NCBI GenBank assembly: GCA_014896535.1
Contig: JADBKE010000018.1
Location: 104,580-168,579, forward strand
DNA from: Candidatus Fermentithermobacillaceae bacterium
GTDB taxonomy: Bacteria; Bacillota; Sulfobacillia; Fermentithermobacillales; DUSS01
Direction of reading: 5' to 3'
Length of the DNA stretch: 64,000 bases
A program made the translations under genes and the position numbers. Below the pieces are notes generated by a model. It worked only from the letters and a program-made list of their open reading frames with translations, had not been told where the DNA came from and made no database searches. The stretch's first letter is position 1; every line of letters starts with the position of its first letter. Shown here piece after piece: positions 18,184 through 26,882 of the stretch.

Positions 18184-18452
18184 GGCCGTGCTAGACGGGG
18201 AGGTAGCGGTGCCCTGTAACCCGCAACCCGCTATAGCGGGGTCGAAGCCTTCCTGAGGCCGTCTCTTTGTGGGGTCCGGCCGTTGCGGGCGGCGAAGAAG
18301 GTTGGGTCCGGCGCAACGTGCCCCCGTGAACCCCGCCAGGTCCGGGAGGAAGCAACGGTAAGCGGATCGGTGCGTGTGCCGCCGGGGTGCCTGACTGGAG
18401 CAAGCTACAGCGGTATCGCCCGGAAGGAGCGGTCGAGGGCGGGTGCACGGCC
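18184..18452 (+). ncRNA. ffs: signal recognition particle RNA, large (Bacillus) type
   Basis: The 5' end GGCCGTGC pairs with the 3' end GCACGGCC, giving a molecule of about 269 bases, the size of the large Gram-positive SRP RNA with an Alu domain. The conserved domain IV is visible near 18335-18356 (CAGGTCCGGGAGGAAGCA), which binds Ffh. The start GCTAGACGGGGAGGTAGCGGTG matches the family. It lies directly ahead of dnaX, the standard Bacillota location. Confidence 0.93.
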
Positions 18453-18482
18453 ATCGGATTTTCCGATTGGGGGGTTTGGCTT

Positions 18483-20243
18483 GTGCCCTACCAGGTCCTG
18501 TACAGAGCGTGGCGGCCAAACTCCTGGCGTCAGGTGGTCGGTCAGAAGTCGGTGGTCAGGATCCTCGAAAATGCCTTGCTCCAAAACAAGGTATCTCACG
18601 CATACCTGTTCTCGGGTCCCCGAGGGACCGGAAAGACCACCGTCGCAAGGCTTCTCGCGAAGGCCGTCAACTGTAAGAACAGGCAAGGCGCCGAACCCTG
18701 TAACTCCTGTGATTCATGCACCGCTATTCAAAACGGCACCTCTGTGGACGTAGTGGAAATCGACGCCGCTTCCAACAGGGGAATCGACGAGATAAGGAGC
18801 ATAACCGAGTCTACCAGGTACCTTCCCGTCACCGGCGCGTACAAAGTGTACATCGTAGACGAGGTTCACATGCTTACGCAGGAAGCATTCAATGCCCTCC
18901 TCAAAACGCTCGAGGAACCTCCCCCGCACGTCATATTCATCCTGGCCACTACCGCTCCCCACCGGATTCCGGTGACGATAACGTCCAGGTGCCAGCGGAT
19001 GGAGTTCCACAAGCTCTCGGTCGGGGAAATATGCGAGCGTCTCGAGGAGATAGCCTCCTCCGAGGGCATCGATATCGAACCCGAAGCCCGCGATGCTCTG
19101 GCCAGGGCGGCTGAAGGTTCTCTCAGGGACGCCATTTCCCTCCTGGACCTGTGCAGCGCGTATGGTCGGGGGAAAGTGACGCGGCAGGACGTGGAAGAGG
19201 TGCTGGGCACGTCCCCGCTGGACTTCATGGAGAGGCTGGTGAGATCTCTTGCCGCGGGAGACGCCCGGGAGACGTTACGGGCTTTGCGCGAGATGTCCGA
19301 TGCCGGTAAGGACTTCTTGCAACTTGCCCAGGAAGTGGGAAATTTCGCCAAGGATCTGATCCTGCTGAAGTCCGGGGGGGACCTCTCGGAGCTGACGAGG
19401 CCTCCAGATGAGTCCCGGAGGATGCAGGAGCTGGCATCCAGCGTCTCCAGGAACTTTCTGTTCGCGCTTCTGGACGCCGCGGCCAGGGCGGTGAGCGAGA
19501 TGAGGGGCGCCTCGGACCCCAAGCTCGTCCTGGAACTGACTCTGCTGGGACTAGCCTGCCCGTCCCAACATATGGAGGTTCAAATGTTCCGGGCAGATCC
19601 TGGCTTTGAAGGAGCACCTCGGGACAGAGGCGATGGAGCCTGCACCTGGCAGGAGCCACCCGCAGGAGATCAAAGACGGACGGCGCACGTTCGTTTGCCC
19701 GTCGTCGAAGGTCGCGGCGAGTCTCCGGAGCCATCCCGGGCGGAGCGGGCCGAAACGGGTTCGGTCACGGCGGAACCGGTAAACGCGTCGCTCGCCGGCC
19801 CGGAGGAGATCCTCAATCGCGTGAAGAGCGTGTGGGACGACCTTTTGAACGTTCTCCAGAAACGGAGACTCGTGAAAGCCCGAGCTTACCTCTTGCCCGG
19901 AAAGCCTGTAGGTCTGCGGGATGGCAACGTGGTGGTGTTGAAGTTCCCGGCTGCGTACACAACCCACCTTGAACAAGTCATGGTTCCGGCGACCCGGAAG
20001 TCCATCGAAACCGAACTTTCCAAGCTCACAGGGCTGGACCTCCGCATCGCAGCGGTTCCCGATGAGCCGGATGGAGGTGGCGACGGCGACGAAGGCGTTG
20101 CCAAACCGGATGACGCGGGCAATCCCCTTGTGCTCAAGGCACGAGAGTTACTGGACGCAGCAGCGCGGCAAAGGTCCGGGCCTGCCGGCACCGATGTGGA
20201 TTCTGGGCCGGCCAGGAGAGATAGCGGCAAGACAATTGGCTGA
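18483..20243 (+). CDS. dnaX: DNA polymerase III subunit gamma/tau
   Basis: The 586-residue clamp-loader subunit. It begins MPYQVLYRAWRPNSW with Walker A GPRGTGKT (residues 45-52), a four-cysteine zinc module (NCKNRQGAEPCNSCDSC), Walker B VYIVDEVHML and the sensor SRCQRMEFHKL. The tau-like C-terminal part is less conserved. The start is GTG 18483 behind GGGGGGT, 8 bases; the open frame extends upstream into the SRP RNA and is not coding there. No frameshift heptamer was looked for in detail. ybaB and recR follow. Confidence 0.95.
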   Translation: MPYQVLYRAWRPNSWRQVVGQKSVVRILENALLQNKVSHAYLFSGPRGTGKTTVARLLAKAVNCKNRQGAEPCNSCDSCTAIQNGTSVDVVEIDAASNRGIDEIRSITESTRYLPVTGAYKVYIVDEVHMLTQEAFNALLKTLEEPPPHVIFILATTAPHRIPVTITSRCQRMEFHKLSVGEICERLEEIASSEGIDIEPEARDALARAAEGSLRDAISLLDLCSAYGRGKVTRQDVEEVLGTSPLDFMERLVRSLAAGDARETLRALREMSDAGKDFLQLAQEVGNFAKDLILLKSGGDLSELTRPPDESRRMQELASSVSRNFLFALLDAAARAVSEMRGASDPKLVLELTLLGLACPSQHMEVQMFRADPGFEGAPRDRGDGACTWQEPPAGDQRRTAHVRLPVVEGRGESPEPSRAERAETGSVTAEPVNASLAGPEEILNRVKSVWDDLLNVLQKRRLVKARAYLLPGKPVGLRDGNVVVLKFPAAYTTHLEQVMVPATRKSIETELSKLTGLDLRIAAVPDEPDGGGDGDEGVAKPDDAGNPLVLKARELLDAAARQRSGPAGTDVDSGPARRDSGKTIG

Positions 20244-20266
20244 CCCTAACGAAGGGGGTAAGAACT

Positions 20267-20593
20267 ATGCCCAAATTCCAGGGCGGATTCGACATGTCCC
20301 GGCTCCTGAAGGAAGCTCAAAAGCTTCAAGCTGAGATGGAGCGGATCGAAGGCGAGCTCGCCGAAAAAACCGTGGAAGAAACGGCTGGCGGTGGTGCCGT
20401 GCGGGCGGTTGTAACGTGCGGCTTCAGAGTTAAATCCATCAAAATCGACCCCGAAGCGGTCGACCTCGAGGACCTGGATATGCTCTCGGACCTCATCGTT
20501 GCTGCCGTCAATGCGGCTTTGGACAAAGCCAGGAAAACGGCCCAGGAGGAGATGGCCAAGGTCACGGGCGGGGTGAACCTGCCCCTGGTTTAA
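20267..20593 (+). CDS. ybaB: YbaB/EbfC nucleoid-associated protein
   Basis: A 108-residue protein of normal length with the family core MPKFQGGFDMSRLLKEAQKLQAEMERIEGELAEKTVEETAGGGAVRAVV. YbaB dimers bind DNA with little specificity and shape the nucleoid. GGGGGTAAG precedes the ATG. It lies between dnaX and recR as in nearly all Bacillota. Confidence 0.94.
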   Translation: MPKFQGGFDMSRLLKEAQKLQAEMERIEGELAEKTVEETAGGGAVRAVVTCGFRVKSIKIDPEAVDLEDLDMLSDLIVAAVNAALDKARKTAQEEMAKVTGGVNLPLV

Positions 20594-20607
20594 GTAGGTG
20601 AGCCGAT

Positions 20608-21210
20608 TTGTCTTTTCCGGAGCCCCTCGTTAAACTCATAGAAGAGTTCAGAAAACTCCCCGGGGTCGGTCCCAAAGCGGCCCAGCGGCTCGCGCTGCAC
20701 CTTATCTTATCGGGCAAGCCGGCCATCGACGCACTCGTCTCCTCGCTGGTGGCGGCGAGAGACAGGATAAAGCGGTGCTCCGTTTGCGGTAACCTCACTG
20801 AAGCGGACCCGTGCCCGCTCTGCAAAGACCCCCGCAGGGACGGTTCCGTCCTCTGCGTCGTTGCCTCGCCCCAGGATGTAGCCGCCATCGAACGATCGGG
20901 CGGGTTCAAGGGCCTGTATCACGTGCTGCGCGGCCCCATCGCTCCCATGGACGGGATAGGGCCCGAGGACGTCGGGGCCGAGGATCTGGTGCGGCGAGTC
21001 AGGGATTCGAAAGGCAAGATAAAAGAGGTTATCCTTGCCACGAACCCGGACGCCGAGGGAGAAGCTACGGCGCTTTACCTCTCCAAAGAGTTGAAGCCTC
21101 TGGGAATAACCGTGACCAGGTTGGCGAGAGGGCTTCCCCAGGGAGCGGAGATCGACTACCAGGACGACATCACTCTCATCAAAGCTCTGGAAGGCAGGCG
21201 CGAGATATAA
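20608..21210 (+). CDS. recR: recombination mediator RecR
   Basis: A 200-residue protein with the helix-hairpin-helix start (LIEEFRKLPGVGPKAAQRLALHLI), the four-cysteine zinc finger (CSVCGNLTEADPCPLC), a TOPRIM domain (LCVVASPQDVAAIE, ATNPDAEGEATA) and the C-terminal Walker-like GLPQGAEIDYQDDITL. It acts with RecO and RecF to load RecA on gapped DNA. The start is TTG 20608 behind TAGGTGAG. Length is normal. Confidence 0.95.
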   Translation: MSFPEPLVKLIEEFRKLPGVGPKAAQRLALHLILSGKPAIDALVSSLVAARDRIKRCSVCGNLTEADPCPLCKDPRRDGSVLCVVASPQDVAAIERSGGFKGLYHVLRGPIAPMDGIGPEDVGAEDLVRRVRDSKGKIKEVILATNPDAEGEATALYLSKELKPLGITVTRLARGLPQGAEIDYQDDITLIKALEGRREI

Positions 21211-21385
21211 AGCGGACCACGTGTAGGGCACACCGCCGTTGCTTGATATACCCGGTTGATCCACCAGACGTATCAGGCTTCCACCACCTGGCAATACTCT
21301 TGCAGGAAGGATAGTGGAACATCGGCTGACCGCGCGAATATCTATGAGCCGGTATCTGAAGCCGGGTGGAGGAGGGTGGACCCTG

Positions 21386-21610
21386 GTGTTCGGCTTGAGG
21401 CAGCCAAAAAGCGAAAAGGAAATCGAAAGAAAGGCCCTGCTAAAGGCGCTTCGGCAGGCACAGCACGAGATGGACGTCGCTCTCTCGTATTTTCACGAGT
21501 CGACCGACCCGGAAATCATCGATCACGCCATCTACCTCATGGAAGCTGCTCGAAAGAAGTACTCGTACTTCCTGAGGAAGGCGCGGCAAGACAACCTGTT
21601 CACAAGTTAG
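21386..21610 (+). CDS. DUF2508 (YaaL) family protein
   Basis: A 74-residue helical, charged protein (KEIERKALLKALRQAQHEMDVALSYF) in the position of Bacillus yaaL, between recR and bofA. I chose GTG 21386, behind GGAGGAGGG at 9 bases, because it gives the 74-residue length of the family; the frame is open from 21314. The function is unknown; conservation of place suggests a link to recombination or sporulation genes. Confidence 0.75.
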   Translation: MFGLRQPKSEKEIERKALLKALRQAQHEMDVALSYFHESTDPEIIDHAIYLMEAARKKYSYFLRKARQDNLFTS

Positions 21611-21675
21611 GCCGTTCGGACAGGTGTCATAAAACCCCGCGATGACGCATACCGTTGGGTCGGAGGGAAAAGGCG

Positions 21676-21936
21676 ATGGACCTCAACGCCCTTCTGGGGA
21701 TCGCCGTAGCCGCAGTAGTTCTCGTGTACCTGCTGAAAGCCCTCAAGGGGGCTCTCGTCGTCCTCGGGAAAGTAGCGCTTCGGACCCTCGTAGCTTTCGC
21801 AGGCATATGGGCCTTCAACGTCTTGGCCGGGCTTTTCGGCATTCACATGGGGCTCAACCTCATTTCCGCCTTGACCATAGCGCTTTTAGGCTTGCCGGGG
21901 ATAGCTCTTCTGTTTGCCGTGAAGTACCTTTTGTAG
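21676..21936 (+). CDS. bofA: BofA family membrane protein
   Basis: An 86-residue protein with two hydrophobic helices and the BofA signature GLFGIHMGLNLISALTIALLGLPGIALLFAVKYLL at the C-terminus. In Bacillus BofA holds back pro-sigma-K processing in the outer forespore membrane by inhibiting the SpoIVFB protease. ATG 21676 follows GGAGGG at 9 bases. Its presence supports an endospore-forming lineage. No spoIVFA or spoIVFB is in the window. Confidence 0.85.
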   Translation: MDLNALLGIAVAAVVLVYLLKALKGALVVLGKVALRTLVAFAGIWAFNVLAGLFGIHMGLNLISALTIALLGLPGIALLFAVKYLL

Positions 21937-22005
21937 GCGCGGAAGGACCCCTCTACCCCTGCCGGTGACCCTTCATCCGGTTCTGGCCGAATCACGAGCC
22001 CCACA

Positions 22006-23196
22006 TCACCGCAGGAATTTCCGGGGATCCTTTGCCTCGCCATCGAGACGCACTTCGAAATGGACATGGGGACCCGTAGCGTATCCCGAGTCACCCACGC
22101 AACCTATGACCTGGCCAGCCACTACGCTCTGTCCTCGCGAGACGCTTGCCCTGGAGAGGTGAGCGTATCTCGTAACGAGTCCGTTTCCGTGGTCGATGGT
22201 GACCATTCGACCGTAACCCGAAACGTAACCGACGAATGTGACCTTCCCGGAGGCCACCGCCCGGACCGGAGTCCCGATGGGCGCGGCGATGTCGAGTCCT
22301 TCGTGGAAATGGCGCACTCCGCTTATGGGATGAATCCGCCAGCCAAAACCCGACGTAATTCGCCCGAGGACGGGCCATTCCAGGGGAGAACCCTTGAAAG
22401 CCGAGGCCACAGCCCACGTTTCTCTGGGTATTTGAGCGACCGGAATGATTAGAAGCTGCCCGGGGATGATGACATCACCGGTGAGAGAGTTTGCCTTCCG
22501 GATGGAATCCACCGTAACGCCATAAGCCCGGGCTATCCCCCACAGGGTGTCGCCCTTCGCAACCCTCCTGACCAGCGCCGACGCGTTCTCCACGATCATC
22601 AGGCGCTGACCTGCGGTAATCGTGTCGGGTGAGTCGATGCCGTTTATCGTCGCGATGGAAGCTACGGTCGTATTGTGGGAAAGAGCTATCGAGGCCAGCG
22701 TATCACCTTCTCTGACCACGTACGTCACCAGTGACGGCGCTCCGCTACCCCCACTTGGGCCAGGGGCGTTCAGGTCGGAATTTCCGCTGGCGTCATCCCG
22801 CGGAAGCGAGAAGAGAACCAGGTCGCGGCTGGACTCGGTTTCCGCCCTGCGGGTTCGGCTCGTGCCCGCCGGGAGCAGCCCGTCGCCGTTTGACCGCAAG
22901 GCAGCCGAATCCGGAGCGTGCGCGGTATCGGCGGGGCCCTCAGCTCGTTCTAGGGAGTCCTCCAGCTCGAGCCAGGCCAGCGGCACGTCGACCGGTCCTC
23001 CCACGGCCGGTGCCTCGAGGAGCCGGGTGCCCCCGGCTTCGTCCGACTGGTATGGCCGGCTCACCGGAACGCGAAAGCGCCCTTCCGGCAAGAAAAGTCC
23101 GGCGAGAAAACCCAACATTACCGGCACGATCCAGGCTGCGAGCAGGTGGTGCTTGGACTTGGTGGGACTCTTTCTTCTGGAGTTCGGTGCGGTCAC
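22006..23196 (-). CDS. LysM and M23 peptidase domain cell-wall hydrolase
   Basis: A 396-residue exported protein. It has one N-terminal membrane helix or signal anchor (about residues 17-38), a long disordered linker, two LysM motifs (YVVREGDTLASIALSHNTT and RRVAKGDTLWGIARAYGVT) and a C-terminal M23 domain with zinc ligands in HFHEGLDIAAPIG and GPHVHFEVR. It should bind peptidoglycan through LysM and cut peptide cross-links. The start is GTG at 23196. It is read on the minus strand, divergent from a second M23 protein. Confidence 0.87.
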   Translation of the reverse strand: MTAPNSRRKSPTKSKHHLLAAWIVPVMLGFLAGLFLPEGRFRVPVSRPYQSDEAGGTRLLEAPAVGGPVDVPLAWLELEDSLERAEGPADTAHAPDSAALRSNGDGLLPAGTSRTRRAETESSRDLVLFSLPRDDASGNSDLNAPGPSGGSGAPSLVTYVVREGDTLASIALSHNTTVASIATINGIDSPDTITAGQRLMIVENASALVRRVAKGDTLWGIARAYGVTVDSIRKANSLTGDVIIPGQLLIIPVAQIPRETWAVASAFKGSPLEWPVLGRITSGFGWRIHPISGVRHFHEGLDIAAPIGTPVRAVASGKVTFVGYVSGYGRMVTIDHGNGLVTRYAHLSRASVSRGQSVVAGQVIGCVGDSGYATGPHVHFEVRLDGEAKDPRKFLR

Positions 23197-23287
23197 CTTG
23201 CCGGAGATTTGCCGGCGCGAAGCCGCCTCCGGGTCGCGTCTTATGGGGCATCACTCCTAGGCGATAGGATTTCTGCCAGCCTGTAAC

Positions 23288-23316
23288 ATTATAACAATTC
23301 CCACATGTGGAAGCAA
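23288..23316 (-). promoter_or_regulatory. promoter of the LysM-M23 gene with an embedded palindrome
   Basis: On the minus strand TTGCTT (23311-23316), a 17-base spacer and TATAAT (23288-23293). The spacer holds the perfect palindrome CCACATGTGG (23301-23310), which could be an operator that blocks polymerase. Confidence 0.6.
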
Positions 23317-23768
23317 GACTCAGTCAACCCCGCAGTCCGCCCATATATCGTATGCCGGTCCGTACGTATAAGATGTGTCCGGGCCGGTCGGACTCGGAAA
23401 ACGTAGCCGAGCAGCGCCTGCGATTAACCCAGCTGTCAACTCGCCTACCATAGCTCATCCGTATAGGTTAGAATAACTTCTGTTAGCATAATCTTTGACC
23501 CGGTTGACGGCATCTTCTGCTTGCCACCGCGTTGCACGACGCGCCGGGCGCCGGTGTCTTAAGAGGTTTGGGGAGATTCGGTGTCGTCTCACATACAGGT
23601 GGCGCCGTATAGACCCCGACCGCCGCGCCGGTAGTATCGCGGTAGGTGACCGGTACGGGACCGGGACTCGAGATCTGGACACGAGCTCGGGAGCTGACGT
23701 TTCGCTCCAGCGCGTTTCCGTTTGAGCGGTGCGGGAAGTTCCAGCGGAGTTCGTCGGGAGGCACGTAT
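23317..23768. other. divergent intergenic region between two M23 genes
   Basis: About 450 bases without a supported gene. It contains overlapping small open frames on both strands that show no family pattern and are treated as chance. A promoter for the downstream plus-strand peptidase is expected here, but I see no hexamer pair good enough to name. Confidence 0.5.
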
Positions 23769-25229
23769 ATGAAACCACATCCATATAACCCGGACTTACA
23801 TAAGACTGGGAAAGCGACAGGGGGTGTAACGGCGTACGGCGCGGGCAGCCAGACCACACGAGGCAAAGGGCGGCCATCGTCGAAATTCGGGCTCGGTTTA
23901 CCCGGGCACTTCCTGTGGACCGGGCTCGTGCTCGGCATCGCCCTTCTCCTCTGCTACATATACTTCTTTCCCCCGGTCTGGGCGGTGATCCTCGACGGGG
24001 AGGTACTCGGCTACGTCTCACAGGTAGAAGAGGTCAGAAAGGCGGTAGCTCTCCTCGCCGAATCCGAGGCTTCCAGGATCGGCGCCCAGGTTGCTCCCGA
24101 GAATTCTCCCTCCTTCGTGAGAACGCGGCCGCCCCAAGGTGCAATGCTAGTTACTCCCGAAACCATGGCCGAGGTTCTGTCCGAGAAAATGGAGTTCCGG
24201 GCAACGGGTTACGTCATCCGCGTGGATGGGCAGGATGTTGTGGCGCTGCCTTCCGAAGAAGACGCCCGGCTTGTGCTGTCGAGTTTGCGAGAGCAATACG
24301 TGCAGTCGATATCGGGCAAAAGCCAGGCTACCGTGGAAGAGGTCCTGATCAAAGAGAACATCGAAATCGTGGAGAAGACGGTGTCCACGAGGATGTTCCG
24401 CTCCAAGGAAGATGCTCTGCGGATCCTCGTCCGCGGCACCGACAAGATAGTCACCCATATAGTGCAGCGGGGCGAATGCCTCTGGACGATAGCCCAGGCA
24501 AACCACATGACCGTCGACGACCTCAGGAAAGCCAACCCCCAGGTGAAAGGAGACATCATCCACGAAGGAGACTCCCTGAATCTGGTGGTACCGGATCCAT
24601 ACGTTACCATTCAATCCAAAGAAAAGGTTGTGTTCACCGTCAGCATTCCGTATGCCACGGAAGTAACCTACGACGATTCATTGTGGCCGTGGCAGGAAAG
24701 GGTTCTCGTCGAGGGCAAGAACGGGCAGAAGCTCGTGACTCAGGAAGTGGTTCGGGAAAACGGGCAGGAAGTATCCAGGCGGACGGTGGACGAAAGGATC
24801 CTGTCCTATCCGGTGACCAGGAAGGTTGTGAGAGGCTCAAAGCAGGTTCCTCCGATGGGCTCCGGGCAAATGGCCTGGCCGGTGAAGGGACGGGTAACTT
24901 CGTACTTCGGCCAGCGGTGGGGCTCGTTTCACTCTGGGATAGATATAGCCGCCCCGGCTGGAACCCCGGTGCTCGCCGCCGACAACGGGATGGTTTCTTA
25001 CAGGGGGTGGAACGGGGGCTACGGGAGACTCGTCTTGATAGATCACGGAAACGGGACGGTGACCGCTTACGCGCACCTGTCCGGCTACGAGGTCTCCGTC
25101 GGTGACAGAGTTGAAAAAGGCCAGGTGATCGGGTACGTTGGGTCCTCGGGGAACTCGACCGGCCCTCACCTCCACTTCGAGGTGCGGGTGAACGGAGTTG
25201 CCAAGAATCCCCTGGATTACTATAAATGA
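23769..25229 (+). CDS. LysM-G5-M23 peptidoglycan hydrolase
   Basis: A 486-residue protein with one N-terminal membrane helix (about residues 45-68), a LysM motif (HIVQRGECLWTIAQANHMT), a G5 domain (VTYDDSLWPWQERVLVEG ... TRKVVRGSKQVPPMGSG) and a C-terminal M23 domain (FHSGIDIAAPAG; GPHLHFEVR). The start is ATG 23769 behind GGGAGG at 7 bases; the frame is open further upstream but without conservation. It is anchored outside the membrane and probably cleaves wall cross-links during growth or spore development. murA follows after about 120 bases. Confidence 0.88.
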   Translation: MKPHPYNPDLHKTGKATGGVTAYGAGSQTTRGKGRPSSKFGLGLPGHFLWTGLVLGIALLLCYIYFFPPVWAVILDGEVLGYVSQVEEVRKAVALLAESEASRIGAQVAPENSPSFVRTRPPQGAMLVTPETMAEVLSEKMEFRATGYVIRVDGQDVVALPSEEDARLVLSSLREQYVQSISGKSQATVEEVLIKENIEIVEKTVSTRMFRSKEDALRILVRGTDKIVTHIVQRGECLWTIAQANHMTVDDLRKANPQVKGDIIHEGDSLNLVVPDPYVTIQSKEKVVFTVSIPYATEVTYDDSLWPWQERVLVEGKNGQKLVTQEVVRENGQEVSRRTVDERILSYPVTRKVVRGSKQVPPMGSGQMAWPVKGRVTSYFGQRWGSFHSGIDIAAPAGTPVLAADNGMVSYRGWNGGYGRLVLIDHGNGTVTAYAHLSGYEVSVGDRVEKGQVIGYVGSSGNSTGPHLHFEVRVNGVAKNPLDYYK

Positions 25230-25351
25230 GTGCCGGGGGTGGCCCCGGGGTTGCAGCGATTTCCCGAAGTTCCGGCAGGTATCCGGCGTTACGCTGGCGA
25301 AAAACAAGCCACAGCAACCGAGCGGTGACGGAGGAACCAGGGGACGATAGC

Positions 25352-26602
25352 ATGGGTACATTCGTTATAGAAGGCGGACGCAAACTCTCGGGTACGGTGT
25401 GGATCAGCGGGTCGAAGAACTCGTCGGTCGCTCTCATCCCCGCCTGCCTCCTGGCAGAGGGGACGTCGCGCCTGGAAAATCTCGCCCTTATCAGAGATGT
25501 CCAGGTGTTCGCAAGGATCCTCAAAGATCTCGGGGCAAATGTGGATTTCCAGGGCCATTCCATCACGATATCGCCCAACGGGTTCAGCTCATGGAAAGCT
25601 CCATACGATCTGGTCAAACAGTTAAGGGCTTCCTATTATCTCATGGGGGTGCTTTTGGCTAAGTTCGGGCGCGCCGAGGTAGGCTTGCCGGGAGGTTGCG
25701 ACATCGGTCCCCGGCCAATCGATCAGCACCTGAAAGGGTTCAAAGCGCTGGGCGCCGATGTGCGGGTGGAGGGTGGCGTAGTCAAGCTCCAGGCCAAGTC
25801 ACTGAAGGGAACATCCATTTATCTGGATATTCCGAGCGTAGGGGCCACCATCAACATCATGCTGGCCGCTTCGAGAGCCGAAGGGACTACGGTAATCGAG
25901 AACGCCGCCAAGGAACCCCACGTGGTCGACCTAGCGAACTTCCTGAACGCCATGGGTGCCAAGGTCCTGGGTGCCGGCACCGACGTGATCAAGGTCCGCG
26001 GGACTAAGTCCCTGAAAGGTGCTACCCACTCCGTGATTCCAGACGACATGGAGGCAGCCACCTACATGATGGCTGCTGTGGCCACTCGCGGGAACGTTCT
26101 GTTACGCAACGTGATCCCCAAGCACCTCGAACCCGTGAGCGCCAAATTGCGAGAGGCCGGCGCTATCGTGGAGGAGGAAGGCGACGGCATCAGGGTAATG
26201 TGCGACGAGCGCCCCCGGGCGGTAAACGTCAAGACTCTGCCGTATCCCGGATTTCCCACCGATGCTCAGCAACCTCTGGTGGCGGTGATGGCTACGGCCG
26301 AAGGTACCAGCGTGGTTCAGGAGTCCGTCTACGATAATCGCCTGGGGTATGTCTCCGAACTCATTAAGATGGGCGCCCACATTAAGGTGGAGGGAAGGAC
26401 CGCCATCGTGGAGGGCGTGCCTTACCTCGTCGGTGCCCCGGTCAAGGCCAACGATCTCCGAGCGGGTGCGGCGCTAGTTGTAGCCGGCCTGTCCGCACGA
26501 GGCCAGACGGTGGTGCACGGGACGGAATTGATAGACCGGGGCTACGAAAGCATGGAAACGAAGCTCAGCTCCCTGGGTGCTTCCATAAAGAGAGAAGAAT
26601 AG
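25352..26602 (+). CDS. murA: UDP-N-acetylglucosamine 1-carboxyvinyltransferase
   Basis: A 416-residue enzyme that transfers the enolpyruvyl group of PEP to UDP-GlcNAc, the first committed step of peptidoglycan synthesis. The active-site K22-N23 pair lies in SGSKNSSVALIPA and the loop cysteine is C116 in LPGGCDIG, so the enzyme has the fosfomycin-target cysteine rather than aspartate. The start is ATG 25352; the open frame begins at 25226 but the upstream part is not conserved. It is co-directional with the M23 hydrolase. Confidence 0.94.
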   Translation: MGTFVIEGGRKLSGTVWISGSKNSSVALIPACLLAEGTSRLENLALIRDVQVFARILKDLGANVDFQGHSITISPNGFSSWKAPYDLVKQLRASYYLMGVLLAKFGRAEVGLPGGCDIGPRPIDQHLKGFKALGADVRVEGGVVKLQAKSLKGTSIYLDIPSVGATINIMLAASRAEGTTVIENAAKEPHVVDLANFLNAMGAKVLGAGTDVIKVRGTKSLKGATHSVIPDDMEAATYMMAAVATRGNVLLRNVIPKHLEPVSAKLREAGAIVEEEGDGIRVMCDERPRAVNVKTLPYPGFPTDAQQPLVAVMATAEGTSVVQESVYDNRLGYVSELIKMGAHIKVEGRTAIVEGVPYLVGAPVKANDLRAGAALVVAGLSARGQTVVHGTELIDRGYESMETKLSSLGASIKREE

Positions 26603-26806
26603 CATCGGTTACACGCGTTGCCTCCAGCAGACTTCCGCTTGCCCCGTTCGTTAATATATAGACGGGGATATGCTCGTACACCTCGCCAATTCCTATCTCG
26701 CGTTTGGAGGTGCCGGGTACTCCCTGCCTTCCGGGTTTCTCGACGGAAGGTCTGACAGAATCCAAGTTCCGGTGCCGAATCTGTTTTGAAAACGTACCCA
26801 TAGTTG

Positions 26807-26882
26807 AAAGGAGGTGGCGCCCGACTTTCGCCGCCGCGACATGCCGGCGGTGACGGGTCATGGCGATGGAGTACTTCTATGA
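26807..26882 (+). promoter_or_regulatory. strong Shine-Dalgarno with short leader ORF before htrA
   Basis: AAAGGAGGT at 26807-26815 is the best ribosome binding site in this gap, yet htrA starts 44 bases later with a weak site of its own. From GTG 26814 a 22-codon frame ends at 26882, overlapping the htrA start; a shorter one begins at ATG 26841. This could be a translated leader that couples ribosomes into htrA, or a leftover signal. Confidence 0.3.
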
